DNA of 64,000 bases from positions 32,109,774 to 32,173,773 of the forward strand of contig CM034314.1 of assembly GCA_019925795.1 (NCBI GenBank), in the 5' to 3' direction. Both the position numbers and the translations under genes were made by a program. Shown here piece after piece: positions 33,587 through 45,822 of the stretch. The DNA comes from Dendrobium chrysotoxum. Taxonomy: Eukaryota; Streptophyta; Magnoliopsida; Asparagales; Orchidaceae. The notes under the pieces are model-generated. The model searched no databases and was not told the DNA's origin. It was given only the letters and a program-made list of their open reading frames with translations. Numbering within the stretch: position 1 is the first letter of the stretch; each line of letters starts with the position of its first letter.

Positions 33587-35476
33587 TAAAAGTTTGTTAG
33601 GGATATTAAGCTCTTGTGAATTAGCTCGAGGCTAACCAAGAGAGGGGGGGGGGGGGGGCGGTGAATTGGTAGTTTTAAAAATTCTTGAGCAAATACAATT
33701 TTGAAAACTTTTTTAGATATTTTAAAATAATTATAATTTTACGATGATATGGAGATGTTTAATCAAACAAAATAATAACTTGAACCACATGATCATCCAA
33801 AGAAAGTAAAGTGAAAAAATTAAAATGCAGAATAGTAAAAGAAAGAACACATCAAATTTTATAGTGGTTCAGTAAACTTGACCTACATCCACACTATGGA
33901 GCGTCCCCTCTAGGTATTGCACTAAAACTCAATGACTCTCCTTCTGCTCCCAAAGCAAGGCAGAGAAGCCTTTACAAAACTCCTTTTCACCAACCCGGTG
34001 AGGCAGAGAACCCAGACTCCTTTTACTTCCCCCTGAAGCAGGTAGAGAACCTTACCTCTTTTCGCTTCCTTCTAAAGTAGGCAGATAACCTTACCTCCTT
34101 TCGCTTCCTTCTGAAGTTGGTAGAGAACCTTGGTATTCTTGCTGATGATCCTTCCCATAGAGACACCAAGGGATAAGGGACGACGACTGGAGATGATGAC
34201 TCGAATCCTTGCTTAGAGTAACCTTTGTGAACACCTCACAAACTCCCCCTCATAAAATTTTCTCTCTTTCTCCCAAGCTCTCCCTCTCCCTCTCAAGAAT
34301 CTCTCAGGTGAGGACAACAGCAAAAGATTTTTACACTGGCAAAAAAGAGACCTTAAATAGAAGGGCTCAAAAATTGCCCTGAATTTCAACTTAATGTCAA
34401 AGATCATTCATGATGATCATGAGATCATCCTGTACGATCAGTGTAAATCAGACCCTTTTGGCCTGGATGATCTAGTTCCTCTGGAAGATTAGAAGACATG
34501 GTTTGTTCTGATCATTCAAGATGATTCTGCGATCATCTTGAATGATTAGTTTAAATCAAGAATATAATTTAGCAGATAGTTCGGGACATCCAGGAGAAAA
34601 GTCTAGATGATCTTAAGAAAATAACTTGATCATTTAGGATGATATATTTATTATCCTGTACGATTAGTTCAAAAATGCCCAATATCGTCTGACATATAGT
34701 TCGGGTCATCAAAGGCAATTATGCCGAACGATTTCAAAATGACTTGATCGTCCAAGACGATAAAGCTATCATCTTGAATGATTTGTTCAAAAATGATAAT
34801 ATCATCTAGCAAACAGTTTGGGTCATCCAGCTGAGATACGCTGGATGATGAGGATTTCTAATTGATAGTCCAGGATGATCTTGTGATCATCCAGGATGAT
34901 GTGATCGATTAATCAATCTTTAATTACTTTTGTTAGTTACCTGACTAATTTAGGTATGATTGTAATGAATCGACCTCAACGGTATATGTATCGTATAGAA
35001 TAATTAGACCAAAATACCAAAAATAAAAATTTGCTTAACTTAGTCTAGCGGCTGAGATTTTCTAATTTGAGCATATCATCTTGTATGATGGGAGTATCGT
35101 CTAGGATGATCTACTTAATCAGATTGACTTAACATGGCTGCTCTAATCAGGGTTTTTATTTTCAATGGATCATTTAGGATGATATTACTATCATTCAGGA
35201 TAATATAAAAAAAAATTAGAACAGAAACTCTAACTCACTAAAAGTCTCCCCCTAAGTGTGTGTGTGCAAGATTACTTAGCTTGGGGATCCATTACATTAC
35301 ATTTAACTCATAAAAGGTGAAAAATTATATTGAACTTGAAACAAAAATAGATTGACTCGATCTTGAGCTGGCTTGAATTGTAATTGATCTTGTGAACCTG
35401 AAAGGTTAGGCACTCAAACAGAAATAAAAATATTTGTTATCATCAAAATCATAATCTTGAATCAAGATTTGTAATA
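33587..35476 (-). repeat. E6 5' LTR
   Basis: The LTR is 1,890 bp. Its ends have decayed by single transitions (TG to TA at the start and CA to TA at the end on the element strand). In element order it contains palindromes (35200 down to 34390), a TATA-like TATTTAAGG (34351-34359), minisatellite units (34130-34010), the core (33970-33850) and a run of 15 G on the plus strand (33644-33658). Confidence 0.88.
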
Positions 35477-36840
35477 ATTTTTAACACGAGCATGCTGATC
35501 GACTTAGTGAAATGCATAAAATGATATGTAGCAATTTTTAAAAAAAGGCTTAAAAATAATTTTTCCCTAGATCGCAAACATCTCTTTAACAGGACTGCAC
35601 CCTAATAGGTCATGTGGCCTGCCAGAACCCGCAGGTGGGGAGGTACCTAATAAAGATGAGAAGTAAATTAATATGATTATGAAGACTCTCGGTGGTCCCG
35701 AGCTTACTTCTTAGATCGTTAGAGTTTATATGTTGGCCTAGAAAATTTTAATTTAAATTTAAGAAGCAAATATTTTTAACGTACTCTGAGGAGCCTTCGC
35801 ATATCCAATCTAAAACAAAAATTGCAAGTAATCGCCAAAAAATAAGGAAAAATAGGCAATCCTAATCGCAACTAAAATAAATTAAACACATCAATTGATT
35901 AAATTAATTGTATAAAATAATGTTCATAGGAAAAATACCCCTTTATTATAACCTTGAATTTACATAAATTAAAAGTGGCATTGCACCACTAACCATAAAC
36001 CCTGATTCTGATCCTAGGATCAACACAAGTTGACTTTGAGTGGGATACTTCTTACCTTTAACTCCTTACCCTCATCTTCTTCAGGCTCCTTAGATTCGTT
36101 GTATCTAGGTACCCAAATGAAAGGGAAAGCTCTTCCCCTAAAGGGGAGGCTATTCTTTTCACTTTGGGTACTAAAATCATCCAAATTTGGGCTTTCAAAT
36201 GGAAAAGGATTATCCTCCTAAGGGGTATTCTTTCCTCTTTTGGAATTTATTTTTGGATACATGTATCCTGACTCAAATATCTAGCTTTCACAACTTGATA
36301 CTTTAAACAAATTATATCAATATTAGAAATGAAAAATTCTAGACTCTCCTGTAATGTTATCCTAAATATTTAAAATCAAATAAATCACAAGCAATTTATA
36401 TATATATATATATATATATGTATAGTAAGAAAAAGTAAATCATGCTTGGCTATATTCCTATTTATTTGGGGGTTAAGCAATAGAAGTACCTATAGTATTT
36501 ATATTTATTATTAATTTAACCCCCTTTTATTACCCTACAAGAGTATGACCACCTACAGAAGTTTCTGTGAGCAACCAGATCGGTCCTAACATAAGGGTAA
36601 ACTATCGCCCATCACATCAATTCATAAATTATAGTTAAAGTAAGTAAACACTCACATTAATATTTTTTCAATTACAGCATGTAATAAAAACTCAGAAAAC
36701 TCAACACACAACAGTAAAAAGTAAACACTGTCCTACCCTAGACTATAATTGGTTGTCCTAGCAAACCATCTAAAGTGTATAATGTAAGTTGTGTGGCTTG
36801 GGTATGTCCTAAACTGGGTAAGGAGCTGAAGTTATCTGAT
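35477..36840. other. Anonymous DNA right of E6
   Basis: I find no gene here. An (AT)n tract lies at about 36397-36420. The sequence is probably continuous with 3987-5073 across E6. Some phrases (CCTGCCAGAACCCGCAGGTGG, near 35610) are less A+T-rich, but I cannot assign them. Confidence 0.4.
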
Positions 36841-39800
36841 ATTCAAATTTGTTAGGGTTGACGGGGAAATTTATATTTGAGTGCAAATATTATTGTGTTA
36901 AATCTTAATTCAAGTATATTTTAATAAGTAAATGACTACTACCTTTGTTGCTCATAATGGTCGTGAAGTTTATTTCACCTTCCTTGGGACTAAGCTAATA
37001 GCCTCGTAGGCCTAGGTTATCCAATAGTAATTATTGTTGATTAAGTTAATTTAAATGGTTGAGGGTTGATAAATTTAAATTAAGCGTGTTGATTGCTGGT
37101 TTAAATAATTAAATTAAATTTTTTTGGAATTTTAGATGAATTATTAAAATTTTAAAATCTCTCAAATTATTTAATTACATTAATTAAGGGGCCAAAAGTT
37201 GACCTTTAAAATTAAAGTTATTTCTAAAATTTTAATATTTTTCCTAAATATTAGACATTAAGATGAGTAATTAGATTTTGAGTTTTTTCAATTTGGAATC
37301 TTCTATATTGAGTTATGATTTTTTAAAGTTTTGACCTAAATTTGAACTACGATTGACCAGAAAGTTGACTTTTTGACTTTAACTTAATTTTGGAGGTTTG
37401 TCATTATTAGAAAATAGTAGATTTTAAATAAATTTGATTAGCTTTGAGTTTTATTAAATTAGATTTTCTAGAATTATTTATAATTTTTCAAAGTTGAGGT
37501 ATTTTTGGAATTTTTAAAATTATTTAATTAGAGAGGATTTTGGGGTTTTGATCCAAATCAACTATAAACTCCTTGAAATCACCCCCAAAGGTCAGAAATG
37601 ACCTAATGGGTGATTTCTAGTGTTTAGAAATTTTTTAGAATTATGCTTAGTTAATTAATTTAATTAATTATGGATTTTTTAAAAAAATTAAATTTATATT
37701 AAATTAAATATCTCATCAAAGGGATTTTATTTTTCTCTAATTAAGGGTTGAGTCTTGGTCAATTTGAGGTATTTTTTGTAATTTTTTGAATTAATTTGAA
37801 TTTATTAAAATTTTTAGAAGTTTCAAGTTTAATTAAAGGTTGGATTTTTGAATTAATTAATTAAAATTCTTAATGGGTTTCAAAATTAGTGAGAACTTCT
37901 CTATAGATTGAAGGTGTCACTAAGTTCAAATCTCTCAAATGTCATCCCTATTAGATCTAAATTTTAATTTCATAAAATTAATAATTTATCTAAATAGGTC
38001 CTTGATTTTTGTTCTTATGATGTGACTAAGTTAAATGGGATTAAAATAGGTGTTTCTAACCTTAAACCTAAGAGAGCCTAAGCTAAGTGCAAGTGCAACC
38101 TAAACATGCAAATCAAGTATATTCTAATAAATTAAAGGATAAATAATTAAGAGCTAATCATGCATCAATGACTCCCCATTAATTCCATTCAATCAAGCTC
38201 AACTATGTTTAAAATTTCAAGGCCTCCCAAATATTCAAAGTATACAATTTAAAACTTGATTAAATTTTAAAATATATAGCTTGGAATATAAGGTCTAAAA
38301 TTTTATGAGTTTAAAGTGATTTTAAAATATGATTCAAAAATAGTTTTAAAGGAATTATGCAAAATCAGAGATAATTTAAGATATATTTTCTCACATTTTA
38401 AATAATTGGGATTAATATTTACTTAAATAATAAATAAATATTGGAGTTTAACGGTATTTAAAATTATTTTAAAATATATATAAAGTTTTTAGTTTTCAAA
38501 TTAATTTTAAATTAAATATTTAAAATTCTAAAAATTTTAAAGTATTATAAAAATTTTTATGATTTAATTTGAATTTCTATTTAATTTAAAAGTTCTCTAG
38601 TAATTAAAATTATTTAGAATAATTACAAAAAATTAATACTCAAAATAATTTTTAAACTACCTTAAAATTAATTTTAAATGCTCTTTGAAATTTTAAAATT
38701 CATTTTAATTAAATATTAATTAAATATTTAAATATTTAATATTTAAAATTATTTAAAGTGTATAATATATCTTAAATTATTTCTAATTTTAAATTAAGAT
38801 ATTTTAAAGTAATTCTCTGATTATTTAAAATATTTTAAAATAAAATTTTAATTCTTGAGAATATTTATTTTAATATTTAATAAAAATATTAATTTAGATT
38901 TTAAGTAATTAAATAATCCAAATTATTTAAAGCATTTTAAATATTTTAAAAAAATTTCAATTTTAGAATATTAAAAAAAATATTTTTTTAAATTTAATTA
39001 ATAACATTTTTAAAAAAATTGAGCTTTTTATAAAAAAAATTTAAATTAATATTTAGTAAAAGTTATTTAAATTTGAAAAAATTCAAATTATTTTAAATAT
39101 TCAAAGAAATTACTTCAAATTTAATTTAATTTGAAAAAAAGATATCCTAAATAATATTAGTGAATATTTAAAGTTTTTTTGAAATAAAATTTGAGTTTTT
39201 TAATTATTTAATGAGATTTCAATTAAATATTTAAAATTTAATGTTTTATAAATATTTAAAATATAAGAAATATTTTAAAATAATTTTAATTTTAAATTAA
39301 AGGATTTAAAATTCTAAACCTTTTGATATAAGATATTTTAAAGTAATTCTATAATTATTTAAAATATTTTAAATAAAACTTTTAGTTCTTGAGAATATTT
39401 AATTTAATATTTAATTAAAATCTTAATTTAAATTTTAAGTAATTAAATAATAAAAAAATTTTAAAGCTTTTTAAATATTTTAAAATAATTTCAATTTTAA
39501 AATATTAAAAAAAATATATTTTTTAATTTAATTAATGAAAATTCAAAAATAATTTTAAGTTTTTTGTAAATATTTAAATTAATATCTATTAAATGTTATT
39601 TAAATTTAAAATCTTCAAATTATTTTAAATATTCAAAGAAATTACTTTAAATTTAAATTAATTTTAAAAAAATATATTCTAAATAATATCTGTGAATATT
39701 TAAAGTATTTTTAAAATAAAATTTGAGTTTTTTAAATATTTAATTAAAATTTAATTAAATATTTAAAAATTTAATCTTTTAAAATTATTTAAAATATAAG

Positions 39801-39960
39801 AAATATTTTAAAATAATTTTAATTTAAAGGATTTAAAATTCTAAAACTTTTGATATATTATATGTCGTTTTTAGATTTAAAATAAATTTTTAATATTTAT
39901 TTGAAGAAATCTCAATTTAAAAAAAGATTTTAACTTAAATTAAATCCTTTTATTTAAATG
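36841..39960. other. Very A+T-rich non-coding tract
   Basis: This stretch is built of AATTTAAA / TATTTTAAA-like strings and has no coding frame of interest. It includes the tandem duplication at 38797-39860, and a further decayed unit may precede it. Confidence 0.7.
38797..39860. repeat. 534-bp tandem duplication, A+T-rich
   Basis: AGATATTTTAAAGTAATTCT occurs at 38797 and again at 39331. The two following stretches stay parallel to their ends (AATTCTAAA-CTTTTGATATA at about 39310 and 39840), with scattered differences and small indels. The sequence at 38500-38796 resembles the end of the unit and may be a partial third copy. Confidence 0.82.
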
Positions 39961-42394
39961 GCACCGACGGGGCCATGTGGCATGCATTGATTTGTAGGAT
40001 CAAATTGTTGGTCAATCATTGGGCAACAGGTCCCATGATGGCCAATGATTGCATTGCGACAATTATTAGCCATCAATACGGACACGGCGATGGGTCTGCG
40101 TGAAGCTGCTTATTCGAGTCAGCAAGGCTCTTGGGCTGTTGGGATCAAACGAAACCATAGAAAGGCTTTATCTGAACCATTGATAGCACGATCAACGGTC
40201 CAAAAAACATACATTGCATGCATATTTTGAAAAAAAATGTAAAAATGGTATTTCGACTCATTCTCTTGATGCACACAATCAAACTAAATAAAATTTTAAT
40301 CAGAGATAGGGTTGATAAAGAGCATTCATGGGGAGTAACTTTCAAAGTCTAGAACACACTTAACATAAAGCTATTTTATCCTAAGTGTCTTAAGACAGGG
40401 TTTAAGATTTTACCAAATTTAACCAATGGATTTCCATGATCTTGGACTCAACGAGCTTGTAGATTGTCCACGAATCTTTACTCTCAAAGAATAGCGGTTA
40501 GAAAAGCTACGGATCAAGCAGAAGAAGCCTTGGATGGAATATGGCCTCATTTGTAGGATATCTAGACATAGGTGAGCTTTGACCGTCATATTTTGACTAG
40601 GGAAATGGAGAGGGAGTAACTTGGAGCTCGAATAAAATGAGAAAATGCTCTGGGGAAGCTTGGAGGCTAAGATATTGAGTGATGGATGAAATGAGACCAT
40701 TTGACTTATTTCAAGTCTAGGGTTTAAAATGGACAGATCTGATCGACTGGGCCACTCCCTTGGATCATTGCCACGTGCCCTAGGTGGTTAGGATGGTAGA
40801 AGAAAGGCTAGAAAGGCCCTAAGGCCATTGGGTACTTTTGGGAATAAGGGGAGCACACCTTTCACTTAAGGCTAAACCAGGCCTTTCGCTTAGTTTAGGA
40901 GCTCCCAAGAGAGCTATAGCTCTCATTTAGGATTATCCCAGCAGCCAAAATTAGGTTAGCATAAGTTAGTATGTGAGTTTGATCATCTGAGGGAGTTTTA
41001 GAATTGGTTGACCTCTTTGACCAGTTTATTGGTCAAAGGAGGTTGAGATGGCAAGGAAGGAGTGTGGGTTATTGGTTGCGGGGGTTTCAAAGCTTAAAAA
41101 TAATGTGGTTGGAGTTTGGGAAGGGATTTGACCATCCAAGAAAGGTTTAAATGTCTTGTTGACTTGCATTGAACAGTCAACAAGGTGAAAGCTAATGGTG
41201 TGGTACTTAGGGGAAGTAGGGAGTCACTTGGAGTAAGTTGGAAAGTGGTCAAAGGGTTAAGGTCAATATAAGAATGAATGGGGTGATATAGTTGACCAAG
41301 GATTTTGAGTTGACTTGGTCAAACTCAATTGGTTTTGATTAGAGATGATCCTAAGGGCTAGATTAGTCATTTTGGTTAATTTGACCATTTTAACCCTTAA
41401 GGGGCTATTGGGTTAACTTGGGTTGACTTAGTCAACCAGGTTGACCCAAGGGTTAAGTTTGAGCTCAACAAATTTGAAATGACCTAGGAGACCCGTTGGA
41501 GGTGGTTTCATGGACTGGTGGGGTAATTTGATCCAAGATGGGTATTTGGACCCTTAAGGTTATTTTAGTTAACCATTATTAACTAGGTCAAATAGGTCAA
41601 ACCAAAATATGAGCCAAGGTCCAATGCATTTCAAATGATATTTGGGATTCATTGGAAGAGGATTCAAGGGTTGGAGAGGTTGAACCATGTTAAGTTTTAG
41701 CCAAAAGTCCAAAAATCCCCTTAAAGGGCATTTTGGTCATTTTGACACCTAGTCAATTCTGGGTCAAATTGGGTCAAAAAAAAAATATAGTTTTCTGGTC
41801 AACATAAATTAAAAAAGGTTACGAGTATGGTCAGAGGCCTTGGGAGAGGCCCTAGGGTCAAAATCAACAAAGGGACTGGTCTAGCGGCATAGGCCATAAA
41901 TATTTAAAGGTTTTACAGTTTTTGGAAATAGATTAAGTTTCTAAGGTTAGAGACCTCAGAGTGAACTCAAATTTGGAGGGTGAGCCTAAGGGAAATGCAT
42001 GATAAATATGTAACTAGTAGATCATGAATTGGAGTTCATTTGATTGGGTTTCCATGTGACAGAAAATTTAACTAGAATAGGCTTCAGGACCTAGGCTTTT
42101 GCTCTTGGATTTGGACTTGAATTTTTAATTTAGTTGATTGAGTTTGAGGTTTTGATACCAATCATAATTAAAAGAATTATTGGGATTGATCTAAGTATGA
42201 TTGATGTTTGATTGAAGGTTGGCTTAGGATCTGGGATTGAGGATTGAGCTTGGATTTGGATGGGGATTTGATTAAGGACCTGGGCTAAAATTTGGATGAA
42301 ATCTATATGATTGATAGGTGGAACATTATCATTTCTTAGATTACCAAAGATAAATTTGGATTGGACTCAATGATCTTATATAAAAGTGAAGTCA
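39961..42394. other. Anonymous DNA with a less A+T-rich patch and repeated GGTCAA words
   Basis: Positions 39961-40200 are clearly more G+C-rich than their surroundings but have no convincing ORF. From about 40980 to 41820 the words TTGGTCAA and TTGACC recur many times without a fixed period. No transposon or RNA motif is recognised. It may be non-coding sequence of a large element. Confidence 0.45.
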
Positions 42395-43415
42395 ACAGTC
42401 ACGTACCACAAATATAAGGTTGCATCACCCCCTTTAGAACGTTGAATCAACATACATTAAATTATGAGGTGATGAACCTTTTTTCCTCCACTACTCTTCA
42501 ATTTCTTCTCACTCTTGCGTTCCCTTTCAATTTTGAGCTTCTCTATAAATTTCTTGCAAGTCTAAGGGTTAGTGTTAAACCTCCTCTCTTGCGGTCATAC
42601 GTCTGTAGGAGGCCCGTAGAGATCACTAAGGAGGACTTGAGAATATATATCCATCTTTCCATAGAAGAACCTTGCACTCAATTAATGGCCTCTAGGGGTG
42701 ATTTTGATTAGAGTACATTCAATCTAACAATTTGAACCTTAAATAAACATCGACCTCTAGTCCACTCTCTAAATTAAACTGCACGTGTTATCTGGCATAT
42801 TCTACGAACTTCAATCATACCTAATGCTGGAGATCGTGTCAATATCACTCTACACCCTTCCTTGCTCACCTACTTCATCATATCTGATACCCAATTTGGT
42901 GAAGCCCAAATTCTTATTGATTATATCCAAACCTGGCCCCCATTCGACTTTCCTCAACTAAAAGAAAGCAAAGTATCACTCTTGGTCACATTATTGCCTA
43001 TGTCCTAGAAGAGAAATATGAGCTTACCTACCCTGCAACTCCCGACAGTGTTCCTAATTTTACACTAACACTTCCTTCCATATTCTCTTCCATCACCACT
43101 AGGGGCAAGAGCACGACAAATCTGATTTTAATGAAGAAGGGGGAGCTGGTCCTGCAGGTTGACTACAACAGCACCTACACCAAAACCAGTACCAGCACCA
43201 GGGACATAACCTGCACTAGCCAACACCTCCTACCCTTATAAGGAGATAATACTGAGGTATGATCAACTAGGATCCTTCTTGGACTCACATATTCAGCAGT
43301 AATAACAACAGCACGGGGTGAATATGGTGTGGTTTGGAGAACTATTTTCCTTGATTAACAAATATTCCCAACCACTGCCACCATTGCCTGATCAGGGGCC
43401 TTTCTCTTTTAGGCT
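42395..43415 (+). pseudogene. Extra ORF, main and C-terminal part, probably E1
   Basis: The similarity begins at about 42395 with YHKYKVASPP and continues as YEVMNLFSSTTLQFLLTLAFPF, aligned to the E4 stretch from YYRYAASKITPSR to FTVMPLF. VSVKPPLLRSYVCRRPVEIT matches the VSSYILKQRVEIT segment of E3. Frameshifts and stops follow, and the C-terminus has PLPPLPDQGP as in the other copies. The missing N-terminal part is exactly what stands at 3869-3990. Three PPT-like runs and an LTR follow. Confidence 0.68.
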
Positions 43416-43488
43416 TTCTAAGTTGTACTTCATTTTTTTCATATTTTGTAGATTCTATTATCATGTGTGCTCCTCCTTGTTGGTGATG

Positions 43489-43743
43489 TCAAAAGGGGGA
43501 GTAACTATTTGATTGTATATATGTTTGCATTTATTAATTAGCTTTCTAGCATAATTTATTTGTATTCTTTTGATTTATCTTATTATTTTAAATATAAAAA
43601 AATTTCAAAACTAAAAAAGAAATAAAATAAAATTCTAACCCCAATTTTTCAATTATATCACCTAATGAGGGGGAGCTTAGGAGAAAAGAACTTTAACTTG
43701 CCTTTCAACCAAAAATATTTGCCATCATAAAAAATGAGGAGAT
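43489..43743 (+). other. E1 polypurine tracts
   Basis: CAAAAGGGGGAGTAAC at about 43490 is a secondary PPT. GAGGGGGAGCTTAGG lies near 43668. AAAAAATGAGGAGAT at 43729-43743, after TTTGCCATCAT, abuts the LTR. The order is the same as in E3. Confidence 0.75.
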
Positions 43744-45732
43744 TGCTGCAATCCATAATCTCTAGCTTGTGATTTTGATGATAACAAATATTATTGATTG
43801 AGATTTTATTTCTCCTAGTATATTTATTAGATATTATTTTATCTATGTGCATTAACATTTCAGGTACATCGTACACCACTCAAGATTACTGAAGAGTAAA
43901 GTTTGAATAGAATAGGATGGCAATCAGAAGAGTTTGTAATTTTAACTTTCTTATATTTTCTTTTTCTGTAGTCTGGCCATGTAAGGGTGTATGCAAAATT
44001 GGCAATTGTGTATACACACACAGGGGTAGTTAGGAAAATTTGAGAAGAAATTTTTTGAATTAATCATACCATACGATTACAATCATACTATTCAATCAGC
44101 TTACAAAGAAGAGGGTTAATGATTAATTGAATCATTAATGTTATTAAATATATAGTACTATATGATGTAGATTGTAATATATGATGTAGATCATATTGTA
44201 TGATTTCTTTCGATCTGAAAAACCCTAGCCGCCATATAAATTAGGTAAGAATTTTTAAAAATGAATTTTAAACTAATCATGCTATACGATACTAATTATA
44301 CTTTATTATATTTAAAGTCTTACTTAAATTATACCCTATGATTAGTCAATAAAATTAAGGTATAATAAGTATGTCTAATCATAATGTAGATCAAGATCGT
44401 ACCATATGATTGATAAAGATGAAATCTAGTCGTCCCGGAGATTAGCCCCGACAAAAATCTTGATTTTTGAACTATTCATATAGTACAATATCTATATCAT
44501 ACTATATAAATTATTGATATTATACTGACCATACTATATGATATAAATCATACCAGATGATCGACAGAGATGATTTCATCCCCATAATCGTCCTATACGA
44601 ATAGTGAGGAATTAAACTAATCATACCGTACGAACTTTTGATCATACATTCTGATATATTTTCTAATTTGAACAGTTCATCTAAATGATTATTTTCATCA
44701 TACTTGACATGTCTTATTTTTGAATGGATCATACTGTATGAACCGAGATCATACAGTATAAAAAGAGATGGCCAATCTGAAAAATTAGAGTTTTTTTTTG
44801 AAGCCTTGTACTTAAGCACCCTTTTGATGTCTTTTCTAAAAGGGCTTTGGCTATTGAAGGAAATCTAAAGGAGATTTTCTTGAGCGGCTTTGGGCTTAAA
44901 GAGGAAGAAGAAGGTGAGGTTGTGTGTGAGGGAGAAGGAGTGTGAGGGGTATTCATATGGTTGCTCCATATAAGCTTGCACCTAGCTTCCTCTTGTGGCC
45001 TTGGTGAGTTCTTGAAGATTCTCTTGGGAGAGAAGCTTTAAAGTCAAGTGTCTAAGGTTCTCTGCCTTCACCAGGAGGGAGAAAAAGAATTGTTGTTATC
45101 TACCATCACCAGTAGGGTGAAGAAGGATTCCAGGTTCTCTGCCTTCACCAAGAGTGTGAAAAAGGATTGAAGGTCTGTTGCTATCACCAAGCGGGTGACA
45201 TAGCTTCCAAGTCTCCAACGCATCAGGTTTAGTAGAAGTGATTCTTGTAAGGGCTTCTCCATCTTACTGTGAGGGTAAAAGGAGAGTCACTATAGTTTTA
45301 GTGTAATACCCGGAGTGGAGGACTACGAGGAGTGGACGTAGGTCAAGGTTGACCAAACCACTATAAAATCTTTGGTGTGCTCTTTTTTATTTATTTTTAG
45401 TTTTCTACAATTTTATTTTTACACTTTAAATTTTCAACATGAATTTCATCTTTCATTACAAACTACAATTAGGTAAATTTGTGGTGTGCTAAAAAGCAAA
45501 ATTTTATTTTTTTATTATTATATTTTTGCCTTAAAATGGAAAATATTTTAAACTGAATTACTTCTGCATGTGTTAAGTTACTCATTTAGATTTGTTTTTG
45601 AAATTATTTTCTAGCATAAAATAAAAATAAATATTAAATATTTTTTTAAAGTACCAATTCACCCCCCCCCCCTCCCCCACTCTCTTGGTGCGCTTAGGGT
45701 TAGTTCACCGAGGTCTTACAACCTCCCGAAAC

Positions 45733-45737
<5 letters not shown>
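43744..45737 (+). repeat. 3' LTR, probably of E1
   Basis: The LTR is 1,994 bp with TG...CA ends (TGCTGCAATCC ... GAAACTTTCA). It has decayed palindromes of the ATCATACTATACGAT type (44060-44760), a TATAAAAAGAG box (44757), about four minisatellite units with GTTCTCTGCC (45058-45200), a core with GACCAAACCACTATAAAA (45348-45365), and C11 followed by TCCCCC (45662-45678) near its end. It is a third LTR family that shares the plan of the others. Confidence 0.85.
44757..44767 (+). promoter_or_regulatory. TATA-like box of the E1 LTR
   Basis: TATAAAAAGAG directly follows the last palindrome (ATCATACAGTAT), matching the placement in the other LTRs. This is inferred from position. Confidence 0.5.

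Positions 45738-45820
<83 letters not shown>
45738..45820. repeat. (AT)n microsatellite, 83 bp
   Basis: A pure alternating TA run starts at the base after the terminal CA of the LTR. It may have grown from the target duplication. Confidence 0.97.

Positions 45821-45822
<2 letters not shown>

Larger units (their letters stand above)
5074..35476 (-). mobile_element. E6: Sirevirus-like Ty1/copia element, interrupted by E3 and E5
   Basis: Two related LTRs in the same (minus) orientation bound this element. They enclose, in minus-strand order, PBS, gag, pol, a repeat array, a palindrome array, an extra ORF and a polypurine tract. The interior is interrupted by E3 (with target duplication GGAAG) and E5 (with GATAA). 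Removing both and one copy of each duplication joins sequences that are collinear with the E5 interior, and leaves about 11.8 kb. The outer flanks are GTTTC on the left (5069-5073) and ATTTT on the right (35477-35481). These could be one 5-bp target duplication altered by two transitions, but that is uncertain. Confidence 0.88.

Noticed and set aside
36030..36221. Short Ser/Leu-rich frame at 36030
   Set aside because: It has low-complexity composition and lies in anonymous repeat-like DNA with no recognisable domain.
40045..40230. 61-codon frame in the less A+T-rich patch
   Set aside because: No motif, no start context, and no similar frame elsewhere in the window. It is probably a chance ORF in non-coding DNA.
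41000..41820. Recurrent GGTCAA / TTGACC words considered as W-box clusters of a host promoter
   Set aside because: TTGACC/T words are W-box-like, but no gene follows and the words are spread through 800 bases of repeat-like sequence. Composition or an old element explains them as well.
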